From positions 1 to 58,645 of the forward strand of contig JAFVXY010000008.1 in NCBI GenBank assembly GCA_017500845.1: a DNA stretch of 58,645 bases, written 5' to 3'. The notes beneath the pieces were generated by a model, which worked only from the letters and a program-made list of their open reading frames with translations, searched no databases and was not told the origin of the DNA. Positions 42,162 to 50,402 of this stretch are shown one piece after another; positions within the stretch are counted from its first letter, which is position 1; each line of letters begins with the position of its first letter. This DNA comes from Clostridia bacterium (lineage in GTDB: Bacteria; Bacillota; Clostridia; Christensenellales; Pumilibacteraceae). Made by a program: the position numbers and the translations under genes.

Positions 42162-42323
42162 ATGGAGCCAAAGCTTATACTGCCAAGCCCCGAAAAGCAG
42201 GGAAATGTAACGATAGAGCAAATAGAAGCCTTGCTCGACAAGGAATATCTGCAAGTCGGCTTAGCGGACAAGGCGCTTGTTAAGCTAAAAAGCTTGCTTG
42301 ACGGCTTGCGTGAAACTAAGTAG
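42162..42323 (+). CDS. Small 53-aa protein
   Basis: ATG 42162 has a good GGAGG site 5-6 nt upstream and a TATAAT at 42139-42144. The product starts MEPKLILPSPEKQG and continues with a helical, Leu/Lys-rich stretch (QIEALLDKEYLQVG and KALVKLKSLLDGL). It has no signal peptide. I do not recognise it. The promoter and ribosome binding site plus a terminator 20 bp downstream (42344-42379) argue for a real gene. Confidence 0.72.
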   Translation: MEPKLILPSPEKQGNVTIEQIEALLDKEYLQVGLADKALVKLKSLLDGLRETK

Positions 42324-42343
42324 GGAAAGTTCAAAAACAAACT

Positions 42344-42379
42344 AAAAAAGCAACTCTATATTTAGAGCTGCTTTTTTTC
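42344..42379. terminator. Bidirectional terminator
   Basis: AAAAAAGCA-A-CTCTA and TAGAG-C-TGCTTTTTTT pair with one internal mismatch. It lies between the small gene at 42162 and the leftward gene at 42416. Confidence 0.82.
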
Positions 42380-42415
42380 ATAAAATAAATATACGTCATT
42401 GAAAACAAATATAGG

Positions 42416-42727
42416 TTATTGTATCAATGAGTAACCGTCAACACGCAACAAAATCAATGCTACGGCACTCATAATAAGAGCAACAGCAGATATGATTCCC
42501 GCTACAAGGCACGCCTTGCTTTTTACGAATATAAAGCTAACGCAAGTGTTTATTGCGGATACTATTAAAGCCGGTATAGTAAAGGCTATGGCAAAAAGTA
42601 TCAAAAAGGCGTCGCCCAGTCCGCTGGGGTTTATAAGAACGTTGCAACTAAATAACAACCCTAAACCTGCAACGGCAAGAGCAACTATCGAAAGTATTAT
42701 AGTGACAATCGGAATAACTTTTTTCAT
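42416..42727 (-). CDS. Small membrane protein, probably leaderless mRNA
   Basis: The 103-aa protein has three or four hydrophobic segments (VTIILSIVALAVAGLGLLF, AFLILFAIAFTIPALIVSA, ACLVAGIISAVALIMSAVAL) and resembles DUF4190-like or other small polytopic proteins in Bacillota, without a firm match. I chose ATG 42727 (MKKVIP); a longer frame upstream runs through the promoter and is rejected. There is no ribosome binding site, and the -10 ends 6 nt before the ATG. Confidence 0.78.
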   Translation of the reverse strand: MKKVIPIVTIILSIVALAVAGLGLLFSCNVLINPSGLGDAFLILFAIAFTIPALIVSAINTCVSFIFVKSKACLVAGIISAVALIMSAVALILLRVDGYSLIQ

Positions 42728-42733
42728 GTTTTT

Positions 42734-42762
42734 AGTATAACACAAAAATAGATTTTTGTCAA
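42734..42762 (-). promoter_or_regulatory. Consensus promoter abutting a start codon
   Basis: On the minus strand TTGACA (42757-42762), 17 bp, TATACT (42734-42739), then AAAAAC and the ATG. The predicted RNA 5' end is the A of the start codon or 1-2 nt from it. Confidence 0.85.
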
Positions 42763-42847
42763 TACTAAAATTGAAAAAAATTTTTGCGCAAAAAAAATCG
42801 AAACTGCCGAGTACTCGACAGCTTCGACAGTAAACGCGCAAAAAACG

Positions 42848-43135
42848 CTATTTACATTCGACCCCAAGCTTAATAATTTTTATGCTGCCCGTTTTGCGCT
42901 TGTTTACAAATTCGACACAGCGGTGGTCACATCCCTCGTCAATGACGATTTCGACTTCCTCGCAGCAGCGATGGTAGCCGTTGGGTGCTTCCACTTCTCG
43001 TAAGTAATAGGTTCCAAACGGAAGGCAGTCGATAATTGCCTCGCCGTTTTCATCTGTTTTGACGCACATAATTTGCTCGTGATGGCAGTCCATCAAAACA
43101 AATTTTGCGCCACAAAGTCTTTTTTTGTCTTGCAT
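42848..43135 (-). CDS. Stand-alone SpaA/Cna-B-like domain protein, Cys-rich
   Basis: The 95-aa protein is a single SpaA-type prealbumin-fold domain: GAKFVLMDCHHEQI, KTDENGEAIIDCLPFGTYYL and REVEAPNGYHRCC follow the family pattern GAxFxL, TDexGe, GxYyLxExxAPxGY. Such domains normally occur in pilins and adhesins. Here there is no signal peptide, no LPXTG and no isopeptide partner domain, and it has nine or so Cys. ATG 43135 has a clean AAGGAG site; a longer frame upstream is rejected. It may be cytoplasmic or exported by another route. Confidence 0.8.
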   Translation of the reverse strand: MQDKKRLCGAKFVLMDCHHEQIMCVKTDENGEAIIDCLPFGTYYLREVEAPNGYHRCCEEVEIVIDEGCDHRCVEFVNKRKTGSIKIIKLGVECK

Positions 43136-43207
43136 AATTACGTTCTCCTTGTGTTTATGCGGCCTTAGTAACATACTATTACGAATATAGCTAAGGTGTG
43201 CAAACAC

Positions 43208-43236
43208 TTGACTAAAAAGGTAATAAATTGTATAAT
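43208..43236 (+). promoter_or_regulatory. Promoter of the small lipoprotein genes
   Basis: TTGACT (43208-43213), 17 bp, TATAAT (43231-43236), 29 bp before the ATG at 43266. Confidence 0.85.
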
Positions 43237-43265
43237 ATCGCAGAGCAAAACAAAAAGGAGTGCTT

Positions 43266-43649
43266 ATGAAAAAAATTATTTGTCTTGCTATTGCCACGTT
43301 GCTTATGCTTGCTTGCGTATCGTGCGGTCCTAAATCGGAGTACGCAGGTACTTACACTCGTAGCACTGCAGAAGCGACTTTTACGGTTACGCTTGGTAAG
43401 GACGGCAGCTTTAAGATGGAGCGTCAGTTTAAGCAATCTAACTCGTATAATCCGTTCGATACCCCCACGCATAACGTGCGAAAAGGCACGTATACCGTCG
43501 AAAATGACGAGATAATTATAAAGTTTTCGTACTACGAGGAAGCCGAAAGGGCAACGGTTAATTGCACCGCCACTGCACGTGTAAGTGACGGAAAGCTGAT
43601 TATAACAGACCAAAGCCGTCAGATAAGCGGCACCTATACCAAAAAGTAA
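43266..43649 (+). CDS. Small lipoprotein
   Basis: The 127-aa protein has lipobox CVSC (Cys21 from ATG 43266). The mature part is a short beta-rich domain (YAGTYTRSTAEATFTVTLGK, GTYTVENDEIIIKF, SGTYTKK) resembling lipocalin-like small lipoproteins. The AAGGAG site sits 5-6 nt before ATG 43266; the TTG at 43260 is rejected. A second small lipoprotein gene follows 11-17 bp later. Confidence 0.82.
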   Translation: MKKIICLAIATLLMLACVSCGPKSEYAGTYTRSTAEATFTVTLGKDGSFKMERQFKQSNSYNPFDTPTHNVRKGTYTVENDEIIIKFSYYEEAERATVNCTATARVSDGKLIITDQSRQISGTYTKK

Positions 43650-43660
43650 CGAGGGATGCT

Positions 43661-44023
43661 GTGACAATGAAAAGAATTTTTTGTCTAATGGCGATTGTGA
43701 TTTTATGCACGTTTTCGCTTTGTGCCTGCTCGCCGAGTGAAGATAAAGCAAAAAAAACATACGAGGACAACGGTTATAGGCTTTACGAGCCGGGTCTGAA
43801 TATGGCAGAGGCAGAGGGTGCGGCGGAGGCTGACCTAGAGTTCTATTTTTTAGCAATCGGTGAGCAAAACTTGTATACGGTGTACGTTATGGGATTTAAG
43901 GACGTCGCTTCCGCAAAGGAATTTCAGGAGAAAAAAAGCAAAAATACTGCAGGTAATTTTGCCGTAAAGCGTAGGGGCAGGGTTGTTGCCTTTGGCGAAG
44001 CAGACGGCGTGTCGCTTTTGTAG
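43661..44023 (+). CDS. Small lipoprotein
   Basis: The 118-120-aa protein has a lipoprotein signal with LCAC. The mature domain (KAKKTYEDNGYRLYEPG, YTVYVMGFKDVASAKEFQEK) is mixed alpha-beta and unknown to me. The start is uncertain: GTG 43661 lies 5 nt after GAGGG, and ATG 43667 lies 11 nt after it. It is probably co-transcribed with the preceding lipoprotein gene. Confidence 0.78.
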   Translation: MTMKRIFCLMAIVILCTFSLCACSPSEDKAKKTYEDNGYRLYEPGLNMAEAEGAAEADLEFYFLAIGEQNLYTVYVMGFKDVASAKEFQEKKSKNTAGNFAVKRRGRVVAFGEADGVSLL

Positions 44024-44082
44024 CAAGGCGTATATTTTACTCATAACGCATAAAAAATATGTGAAAAAAATTTTACAAGCGG

Positions 44083-44131
44083 CTGTCAACCAATAGACAT
44101 ATATAGTAAAATGTGATATAATCGTTGACAG
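44083..44131 (+). promoter_or_regulatory. hppA promoter flanked by an inverted repeat
   Basis: TAGACA (44094-44099), 17 bp, TATAAT (44117-44122). CTGTCAAC (44083-44090) and GTTGACAG (44124-44131) are perfect inverted arms on either side of the promoter, 33 bp apart. This fits a dimeric or looping regulator, by inference. Confidence 0.68.
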
Positions 44132-44185
44132 TTTGTGGACTGAACCGTTCATATAACTATAACAACATTAAGAAGGAGTGTTCTT

Positions 44186-46381
44186 ATGAAACAGTGGCTT
44201 ATGATTTTTGTCATGGCGGCAGTAGTTCTTGGCCTCGGCTATGCGGCGCTCAATTACTTCCTTACCAAAAAGCTTAAGGAAGGAAACGAACGCATGCAGG
44301 AAATTGCCGCGGCTATCCGCGAGGGTGCAAACGCTTTTATCAATTACGAGTATAAAATCGTAGCTATCATCGGTGGAGCAATCGCAGTGCTTCTTGCACT
44401 TGTAATCTCGTGGGAAACGGGTATTGCATTCTTGCTTGGTGCAGTTATGTCTGCTTGCGCGGGATATATCGGCATGAAGATTGCAACGTACTGCAACGTT
44501 CGCGTGGCAAACGAAGCAAACGAAACCCGCAGCACCGGCAAGACCCTTAAGGTTGCCTTCCGCGGCGGCTCGGTAATGGGTCTTAGCGTAGCAGGCTTTG
44601 CTCTTTTGGGTATTTTAATCGTATACTTCGTATTCGGTATTTGGGGCGGTATGCTTGATACTACATTTGCAGACGGCATTTCGGGTATCGTAGTAAAGAC
44701 CAATCCCATCACCGGCGGCGAGTATTCGATGTCGCTTATTCTTTCGGGCTATGCGCTTGGTTGCTCGATTATCGCGCTTTTCAACCGTGTAGGCGGCGGT
44801 ATCTATACTAAGGCGGCAGATATGGGCGCAGACCTCGTTGGTAAAACCGAGGCTCATATCCCCGAGGACGACCCGCGTAACCCCGCTACCATTGCGGATA
44901 ACGTAGGCGACAACGTAGGCGACGTAGCAGGACTTGGCGCAGACCTTCTCGAAAGCTTTGTCGGCGCAATAATGGCTACTGTAATCTTAGCTATCGAAAT
45001 ATTCACTCACAACGTACTTTTCTATTCCACCCAGCTTTTTCAACAGATGGTAATGTTCCCCATCTTGTTTGCGGGTATCGGTCTTATCGGTTGTGTAATC
45101 GGTATCACCTATCCGCTTATAAAGGCGAAGTTGTCCGAAAATCCGCACACCGAGCTTAACCTCGCTACCTGGATTTCGGCAGGTATGGCTATCGTACTTG
45201 GCTTCGTGCTTTGCTTCTTCCTCTTTAAGAGTGACGAGTTTGGTTATGATGCACAGCTTGAGGCAATCGGCTTTAAGGCAGGAACGCTTACTCCGTGGAT
45301 TTGCGCGGTTATCGGTATTGCAGTTGGTATCATTATCGGTATCATCTCCGAGTACTACACCAGCTACGACTATAAGCCCACTCGCAATATCTCGCACGCA
45401 AGTAAGGAAGGCCCTGCGCTCACCATTACTCAGGGTATGGCAACCGGTATGGTAAGCTGTATGCTTCCCGTAGTTTGCCTTGGTATCGCAATCTTCGCTA
45501 CCTTCGCTCTTGGCGGAATGTACGGCGTAGGCTGTGGTGCTATGGGTATGCTTTCCTTCGTAGCGGCTACCGTTTCGGTAGACACCTACGGACCTATCAG
45601 CGACAACGCGGGCGGTATTGCCGAAATGAGCAAGCTCGACCCCGAGGTTCGCGTAATCACCGACAAGCTTGACAGCGTAGGTAACACCACTGCGGCTATC
45701 GGTAAGGGCTTTGCAATCGGTTCGGCTGCTCTTGCAACCATGTCCATGATGTCCAGCTATTTGTATTCGTTCATTGAGGACGCAAGTCTTTCGCTTAATA
45801 TTATGGGCAGAGAGGTGCTTGTAGGCGCGATTGTAGGTGCGGCACTCCCGTTCCTCTTCAGCGGTATGCTTATCAACGCAGTGGCTAAGGCTGCTCGTAA
45901 CATGGTTACCGAGGTTAGACGTCAGTTTAATGAGTACCCGGGAATTTTGGACGGAACTCAAAGACCCGACTACAAGACCTGCATCGAGATTTCCTCGCGT
46001 GGCGCACTTAAGCAGATGATTGCTCCCGCAGTCGTTGCAATTGCATTCCCCGTTGGCTGTGGCTTTATCTTTGGCGGACAGTTCGTTGGTGGTCTTTTGA
46101 TTGGTGCTACGCTTTCGGCAATCATGCTTGCAATCTTCACCGGTAACTCGGGTGGCGCTTGGGACAATGCAAAGAAGTACATTGAGTCGGGCGGAGTAGA
46201 GGGCTGTGGCAAGGGCTCGGATGCTCACAGCGCAGCTGTCGTAGGCGATACCGTAGGCGATCCTCTTAAGGACACCGTTGGACCGTCTCTTGATATCCTT
46301 ATCAAGATTATGAGCACCGTTTCGCTCGTTTGCGTAGTAGTGTTCCATAAGTTCAACTTGCTTGCGTTGCTCGGAATTTAG
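44186..46381 (+). CDS. hppA: Membrane-bound ion-pumping pyrophosphatase
   Basis: This enzyme hydrolyses pyrophosphate and pumps H+ or Na+ across the membrane. The 731-aa protein has about 16 membrane segments. Catalytic loops are intact: DMGADLVGKTEAHIPEDDPR, DNVGDNVGDVAG, SDNAGGIAEMS, and a C-terminal GDTVGDPLKDT. The stretch GNTTAAIGKGFAIGSAAL has Ala where potassium-independent enzymes have Lys, so it should be potassium-dependent. Na+ versus H+ specificity is not settled by eye. Codon bias is strong, suggesting high expression. An AAGGAG site precedes ATG 44186. Confidence 0.96.
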   Translation: MKQWLMIFVMAAVVLGLGYAALNYFLTKKLKEGNERMQEIAAAIREGANAFINYEYKIVAIIGGAIAVLLALVISWETGIAFLLGAVMSACAGYIGMKIATYCNVRVANEANETRSTGKTLKVAFRGGSVMGLSVAGFALLGILIVYFVFGIWGGMLDTTFADGISGIVVKTNPITGGEYSMSLILSGYALGCSIIALFNRVGGGIYTKAADMGADLVGKTEAHIPEDDPRNPATIADNVGDNVGDVAGLGADLLESFVGAIMATVILAIEIFTHNVLFYSTQLFQQMVMFPILFAGIGLIGCVIGITYPLIKAKLSENPHTELNLATWISAGMAIVLGFVLCFFLFKSDEFGYDAQLEAIGFKAGTLTPWICAVIGIAVGIIIGIISEYYTSYDYKPTRNISHASKEGPALTITQGMATGMVSCMLPVVCLGIAIFATFALGGMYGVGCGAMGMLSFVAATVSVDTYGPISDNAGGIAEMSKLDPEVRVITDKLDSVGNTTAAIGKGFAIGSAALATMSMMSSYLYSFIEDASLSLNIMGREVLVGAIVGAALPFLFSGMLINAVAKAARNMVTEVRRQFNEYPGILDGTQRPDYKTCIEISSRGALKQMIAPAVVAIAFPVGCGFIFGGQFVGGLLIGATLSAIMLAIFTGNSGGAWDNAKKYIESGGVEGCGKGSDAHSAAVVGDTVGDPLKDTVGPSLDILIKIMSTVSLVCVVVFHKFNLLALLGI

Positions 46382-46404
46382 TAAATAAATTATCGAATAA
46401 TAAC

Positions 46405-46441
46405 AAAAATAGGTTTGCTAATTTGGCAGGCCTATTTTTTT
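46405..46441 (+). terminator. Terminator of hppA
   Basis: AAAAATAGGTTTGC and GCAGGCCTATTTTT pair over 14 bp (two G-U) around TAATTTG and end in a T run. Confidence 0.88.
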
Positions 46442-46464
46442 GTCCGTTTTTTTGGCAAAAACGC

Positions 46465-46493
46465 TTGCCAAACTGTTTTTGGTATGCTATATT
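46465..46493 (+). promoter_or_regulatory. Promoter of the SRP RNA gene
   Basis: TTGCCA (46465-46470), 17 bp, TATATT (46488-46493), with the RNA 5' end expected near 46499-46501. Confidence 0.8.
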
Positions 46494-46498
46494 AATAC

Positions 46499-46767
46499 AA
46501 GCCGTGCTATGTGGGGAGCTAGCGGTGCCCTGTACTCACAATCCGCTACAGTGGGACAGAATACCTACCGAGGTCTTGCACATGGAAGGCAGTTGCCATT
46601 AAGTGACGGTGATTTCAAGGTCTTGTGCAACGTTATCCCATGAACCGTGTCAGGGCTTGACCGCAGCAGCACTAAGTGGATAATAGCGTGTGCCACGAGG
46701 TAGCTTTGGAGGAGTTGGCTGATGGAGGGACGCTTCGGTGCGCATTGTCGAAGTAGGTTGCACGGTG
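46499..46767 (+). ncRNA. ffs: Signal recognition particle RNA, large bacterial type
   Basis: The RNA binds Ffh and targets nascent membrane proteins to FtsY. The 5' GCCGTGC (46501-46507) pairs with GCACGGT near 46760-46766, closing the molecule at about 268 nt, like the Bacillus scRNA with an Alu domain. GGTGCCCTGTA in the Alu region, and AACCGTGTCAGG with GCAGCAGCACTAAGTGG in the S domain (about 46640-46680), match the conserved core. The helix 8 tip reads GCUUGACCGC, where most species have a GGAA-type tetraloop, so the tip is unusual. Its own promoter and a terminator at 46781 frame it. Confidence 0.95.
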
Positions 46768-46780
46768 TTTTTATTAGCAA

Positions 46781-46819
46781 AAAAAGCAGTATCGTTATAA
46801 GGTACTGCTTTTTGTTTTT
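46781..46819 (+). terminator. Terminator of the SRP RNA gene
   Basis: AAAAAGCAGTA and TACTGCTTTTT form an 11-bp stem followed by GTTTTTA. Confidence 0.9.
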
Positions 46820-46855
46820 ATCCTTATTTGTAGGTATAACTGAAAGAGCAATACA

Positions 46856-47026
46856 ATGATACAAAACACAATTTGGCGCAGCTTGATATGGAACAATATA
46901 TAAAGGACAAGTCCCTACGTAAGTTAGTAGTAAATAATTACATAGCCTTTTATCGCAAAAAAGATAGCGAAATTTAAGTAGTACGTGTCTTATACGGTAT
47001 GCGTAATTATGAAGTGCTTTTATGAT
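46856..47026 (+). pseudogene. Remnant of a RelE/ParE-type toxin gene
   Basis: The frame from ATG 46856 reads LRKLVVNNYIAFYRKKDSEI, then TAA (46976-46978), and in the same frame continues VVRVLYGMRNYEVLL to TGA at 47026. This is the C-terminal signature of RelE/ParE toxins (V.NY..FY......I..V.VLYG.R.Y). A single base change of a Tyr codon would make the TAA. The first half of the toxin and any antitoxin are missing. It lies in a non-coding gap of about 490 bp between the SRP RNA terminator and ileS, and is almost certainly dead. Confidence 0.82.
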
Positions 47027-47236
47027 GTTGTGCAAACGATAATAAGAAAATAGAAAAGTGGCGAATTACAGCATTTATAATAGCCGTTTTTTAGCGCAGA
47101 TAAAAATAAATTAACATGTTACGACAAAATAAATTCAAAAAAAGATTTAATAAGCTGGTAGATGTCCAAGAACGAGGAGGCTACCTGTTTTTTTTAAGCG
47201 TAGCCCACTATACTTATTTATAATAAAGTGGCGATA

Positions 47237-47281
47237 ATACTGCCAAATCAATTGACTTAAAATGCCATTTGGTAGTATAAT
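47237..47281 (+). promoter_or_regulatory. ileS promoter with overlapping inverted repeat
   Basis: TTGACT (47252-47257), 18 bp, TATAAT (47276-47281). ATACTGCCAAAT (47237-47248) and ATTTGGTAGTAT (47267-47278) are inverted arms matching at 11 of 12 positions; the right arm runs into the -10. No T-box landmarks are present in the leader. 47027-47236 shows only weak hairpins (for example GGTAG/CTACC at 47157-47185). Confidence 0.7.
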
Positions 47282-47306
47282 GTAGCATTAAGAGAGGTAT
47301 TTTTTA

Positions 47307-50300
47307 ATGTACGAGAAAGTAAACCCAAATCTTGATTTTGTAGAAAGAGAAAAAGAAGTCATTGACTTTTGGAATAAGAACGACGTTTTTGCGCTAAGCA
47401 TGCAGCAAACCGAGGGCGGCGAGGAATTTTCGTTTTACGACGGCCCCCCGACAGCTAACGGAAAGCCGCATATCGGTCATATTCTCACCCGCGTAATGAA
47501 GGACATCGTGCCCAGATATAAGACCATGAAGGGTTATCACGTTTTGCGTAAGGCTGGATGGGATACTCACGGCTTGCCCGTCGAGCTCGAGGTAGAAAAG
47601 AAGCTTGGTATGGACGGCAAGCAGGATATCGAAAAGTACGGTATCGAGCCGTTTATTGCTCAGTGCAAGGAAAGCGTTTGGAAATATAAAACCGAATGGG
47701 AAAAGATGAGCGAGCGTGTAGGCTACTGGGTAGATATGGACAACCCGTACATCACCTACAACGACAACTATATCGAATCCGTTTGGTGGTCGCTTAAGGA
47801 AATCGCAAAAAAGGGTCTTATATACAAGGGACACAAAATCGTGCCGTATTGCCCGCGTTGCGGAACGGCTCTTTCCTCTCACGAGGTTGCGCAGGGCTAT
47901 AAGGACGTAGAGGAAACGACCGCAATTGCTAAATTCAAGGTAGTGGGCGAGGAGAATACGTACATTCTCGCGTGGACGACCACGCCATGGACGCTTCCCT
48001 CCAACGTTGCGCTTTGCATGCACCCCGACTACGAGTACAGTAAAATTCAGGTTGGCGGCGAAATTTACATTCTCGCAAAGGAGCTTATTCCCACCATTTT
48101 CGAGGAATACGTTACGCTTGATACTAAGCTTGGTAAGGATTACGAGTACCTTGCTTACGAGCCGCTTTTCGACTTTTACAGCGGCAAGGAAAAACGTCAT
48201 TACGTTGTAAACGATACCTATGTTACGCTTACCGACGGTACCGGCGTAGTTCATATTGCACCGGCATTCGGTGAGGACGACGCTCAAGTGGGTAGACGCT
48301 ACGGCTTGCCCTTCGTACAGCTTATTGACGACCGCGGTAACTTCGTTAAGGAAGCAGGCAAGTATGCCGGCATCTTCTGTAAGGAGGCGGACAAGGAAAT
48401 TATTAAAGAGCTTAAAGAGCGTGGCCTACTGCTTAAGACGCTTAAGGTTACGCACAGCTATCCGTTCTGCTGGAGATGCGACACGCCGCTTCTTTATTAC
48501 GCGCGTTCGACTTGGTTTATAAAGACCACCGAGCTTAAGAACAATTTGCTCAAAAACAACGCATCGGTCAACTGGATTCCCGACGCAATCGGCAAGGGCA
48601 GAATGGGCAACTTCCTCGAAAACGTAGTGGATTGGGGATTGTCCCGTGACCGCTATTGGGGTACTCCGCTTCCCATCTGGGTGTGCGAGGACTGCGGCGA
48701 AATCAAGGTTATCGGCTCGAAGGAAGAGCTTAAAAAAGAGGGCAATATCGAGGGTGATATCGAGCTTCATAAGCCGTACGTTGACAGCATCGAGCTTAAG
48801 TGCAAATGCGGAGGCAAAATGCACCGCACCCCCGAGGTTATCGACTGCTGGTACGACAGCGGATCTATGCCTTTTGCACAATATCACTATCCGTTCGAGA
48901 ATAAGGAAGTGTTCGAAAAGACCTTCCCCGCAGACTTTATTTCGGAGGCAGTCGATCAGACCCGCGGCTGGTTCTATACATTACTTGCAATCTCTACTCT
49001 TATTTTTGATAAGGCGCCCTTCAAAAACTGCATAGTTTTGGGACACGTAAACGACAAAAACGGCGTAAAAATGAGCAAGCACAAGGGCAACGTCGTAGAC
49101 CCGTGGTCGGTTCTCGACAAGCAGGGTGCAGACGCTGTAAGATGGTATTTCTACACCACCTCGCAGCCGTGGCTTCCCTCGCGCTTTAGTGCTGAAGCGG
49201 TAAGCGAAGCACAGCGTAAGTACCTCGGCACGCTTTGGAACACCTATTCGTTCTATATTTTGTATGCCGAGATTGATAAGTTTGATCCCACCAAGTACGA
49301 CTTTAATAAGGTTAAATTCTCGCTTATGGACAAGTGGATTTTGTCCGAGCTTAATATGCTTATAAAGGAAACCGATAAGCTCCTTAACGAGTACAAGATT
49401 ACCGAAAGCGCAAGACTTATCTCCGAATTTACGGACGGACTCAGCAACTGGTACGTTCGCCGTTGCCGCGAAAGATATTGGGGCAGCGATATGTCGGACG
49501 ATAAGATTGCGGCGTATATGACTCTTAACAAGGTGCTCGTTACGCTTGCAGGACTTACTGCGCCGTACACTCCGTTTATTGCGGAAAGCATCTATCAAAA
49601 TATCGTTCGCAGCGTAGACAAGGCGGCTCCCGTGTCCGTTCATCTTACTCGCTTCCCCGAGTGTGACGAGTCGTTTATCGACGAAAAGCTTTGCAAGGAA
49701 ATGAAGATTGCCATGGAAGCGGCGGCACTCGGCCGTGCGGCTCGTAACGCGGCTAACGTCAAAAACCGTCAACCTCTTGGCAGAGTTCTTCTTTGCGGCA
49801 CAAACAAAATCAGCGAAGGACTTATGGAGGTAATAAGAGACGAGCTTAACGTTAAGCATATCGAGTTTATTTCGGATGCAGGCGAGTACGTTACCTACGA
49901 GGTTAAGCCTCAGCTTAAAACCTTGGGTCCCAAGTACGGCAGACTTATCGGCGACATTCGCTCGTACCTTGCGGCAAACGCCGAGGCAGTCGTAAAGGCG
50001 GTTAAGGCAAACGGAGTAGTGGAGTTCACCTTGGGTGAAGCGACAATCAGCCTTACCGAGGAGGATTTGCTCGTTGGTATTATCAACCGCGAGGGCTTTG
50101 CCTCCGAGTCGGCTAAGGGTCTTACCGTAATTCTTGATACCGAGCTTAACGGCGAGCTTATTAAGGAAGGTATTGCGCGTGAGCTTGTAAGCAAAATTCA
50201 AACCATGCGTAAGGAATCAGGCTTTGAGGTTACCGACAGAATTATCATCTACTACAATACCGAAGCGCCGGAAATTAAGGAAATTATGGAATGTGGCACG

Positions 50301-50402
50301 ATTGCTAAGGATGTTCTTGCAGACAAGGTGGTTTGCGAGAGTCGCGGCAAGGAGTGGAATATCAACGGGCTTGCCGTAAGGCTTGACGTGGAGCGCGTAT
50401 GA
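47307..50402 (+). CDS. ileS: Isoleucyl-tRNA synthetase
   Basis: This enzyme charges tRNA-Ile. The 1031-aa protein has the class I signatures GKPHIGHILTRVMKD (HIGH) near residue 52 and GVKMSKHKGNVVDPW (KMSKS, here KMSKH) near 590. The editing domain with TGVVHIAPAFGEDD is present. Length and the C-terminal extension (about 800-1031) match the long, eukaryote-like clade of IleRS that is often mupirocin-tolerant; this is inference from layout and the KMSKH form. GAGAGG precedes ATG 47307. The downstream methyltransferase overlaps its stop by ATGA. Confidence 0.95.
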   Translation: MYEKVNPNLDFVEREKEVIDFWNKNDVFALSMQQTEGGEEFSFYDGPPTANGKPHIGHILTRVMKDIVPRYKTMKGYHVLRKAGWDTHGLPVELEVEKKLGMDGKQDIEKYGIEPFIAQCKESVWKYKTEWEKMSERVGYWVDMDNPYITYNDNYIESVWWSLKEIAKKGLIYKGHKIVPYCPRCGTALSSHEVAQGYKDVEETTAIAKFKVVGEENTYILAWTTTPWTLPSNVALCMHPDYEYSKIQVGGEIYILAKELIPTIFEEYVTLDTKLGKDYEYLAYEPLFDFYSGKEKRHYVVNDTYVTLTDGTGVVHIAPAFGEDDAQVGRRYGLPFVQLIDDRGNFVKEAGKYAGIFCKEADKEIIKELKERGLLLKTLKVTHSYPFCWRCDTPLLYYARSTWFIKTTELKNNLLKNNASVNWIPDAIGKGRMGNFLENVVDWGLSRDRYWGTPLPIWVCEDCGEIKVIGSKEELKKEGNIEGDIELHKPYVDSIELKCKCGGKMHRTPEVIDCWYDSGSMPFAQYHYPFENKEVFEKTFPADFISEAVDQTRGWFYTLLAISTLIFDKAPFKNCIVLGHVNDKNGVKMSKHKGNVVDPWSVLDKQGADAVRWYFYTTSQPWLPSRFSAEAVSEAQRKYLGTLWNTYSFYILYAEIDKFDPTKYDFNKVKFSLMDKWILSELNMLIKETDKLLNEYKITESARLISEFTDGLSNWYVRRCRERYWGSDMSDDKIAAYMTLNKVLVTLAGLTAPYTPFIAESIYQNIVRSVDKAAPVSVHLTRFPECDESFIDEKLCKEMKIAMEAAALGRAARNAANVKNRQPLGRVLLCGTNKISEGLMEVIRDELNVKHIEFISDAGEYVTYEVKPQLKTLGPKYGRLIGDIRSYLAANAEAVVKAVKANGVVEFTLGEATISLTEEDLLVGIINREGFASESAKGLTVILDTELNGELIKEGIARELVSKIQTMRKESGFEVTDRIIIYYNTEAPEIKEIMECGTIAKDVLADKVVCESRGKEWNINGLAVRLDVERV

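Noticed and set aside
44987..46348. 453-codon minus-strand frame opposite hppA
   Set aside because: It mirrors the strongly biased codon use of hppA; the product is low-complexity and basic, with no motif.
47027..47306. T-box leader upstream of ileS
   Set aside because: No specifier stem, no AGTA box, no TGGNACCGCG sequence and no terminator just before the gene; the promoter is under 30 nt from the ATG.
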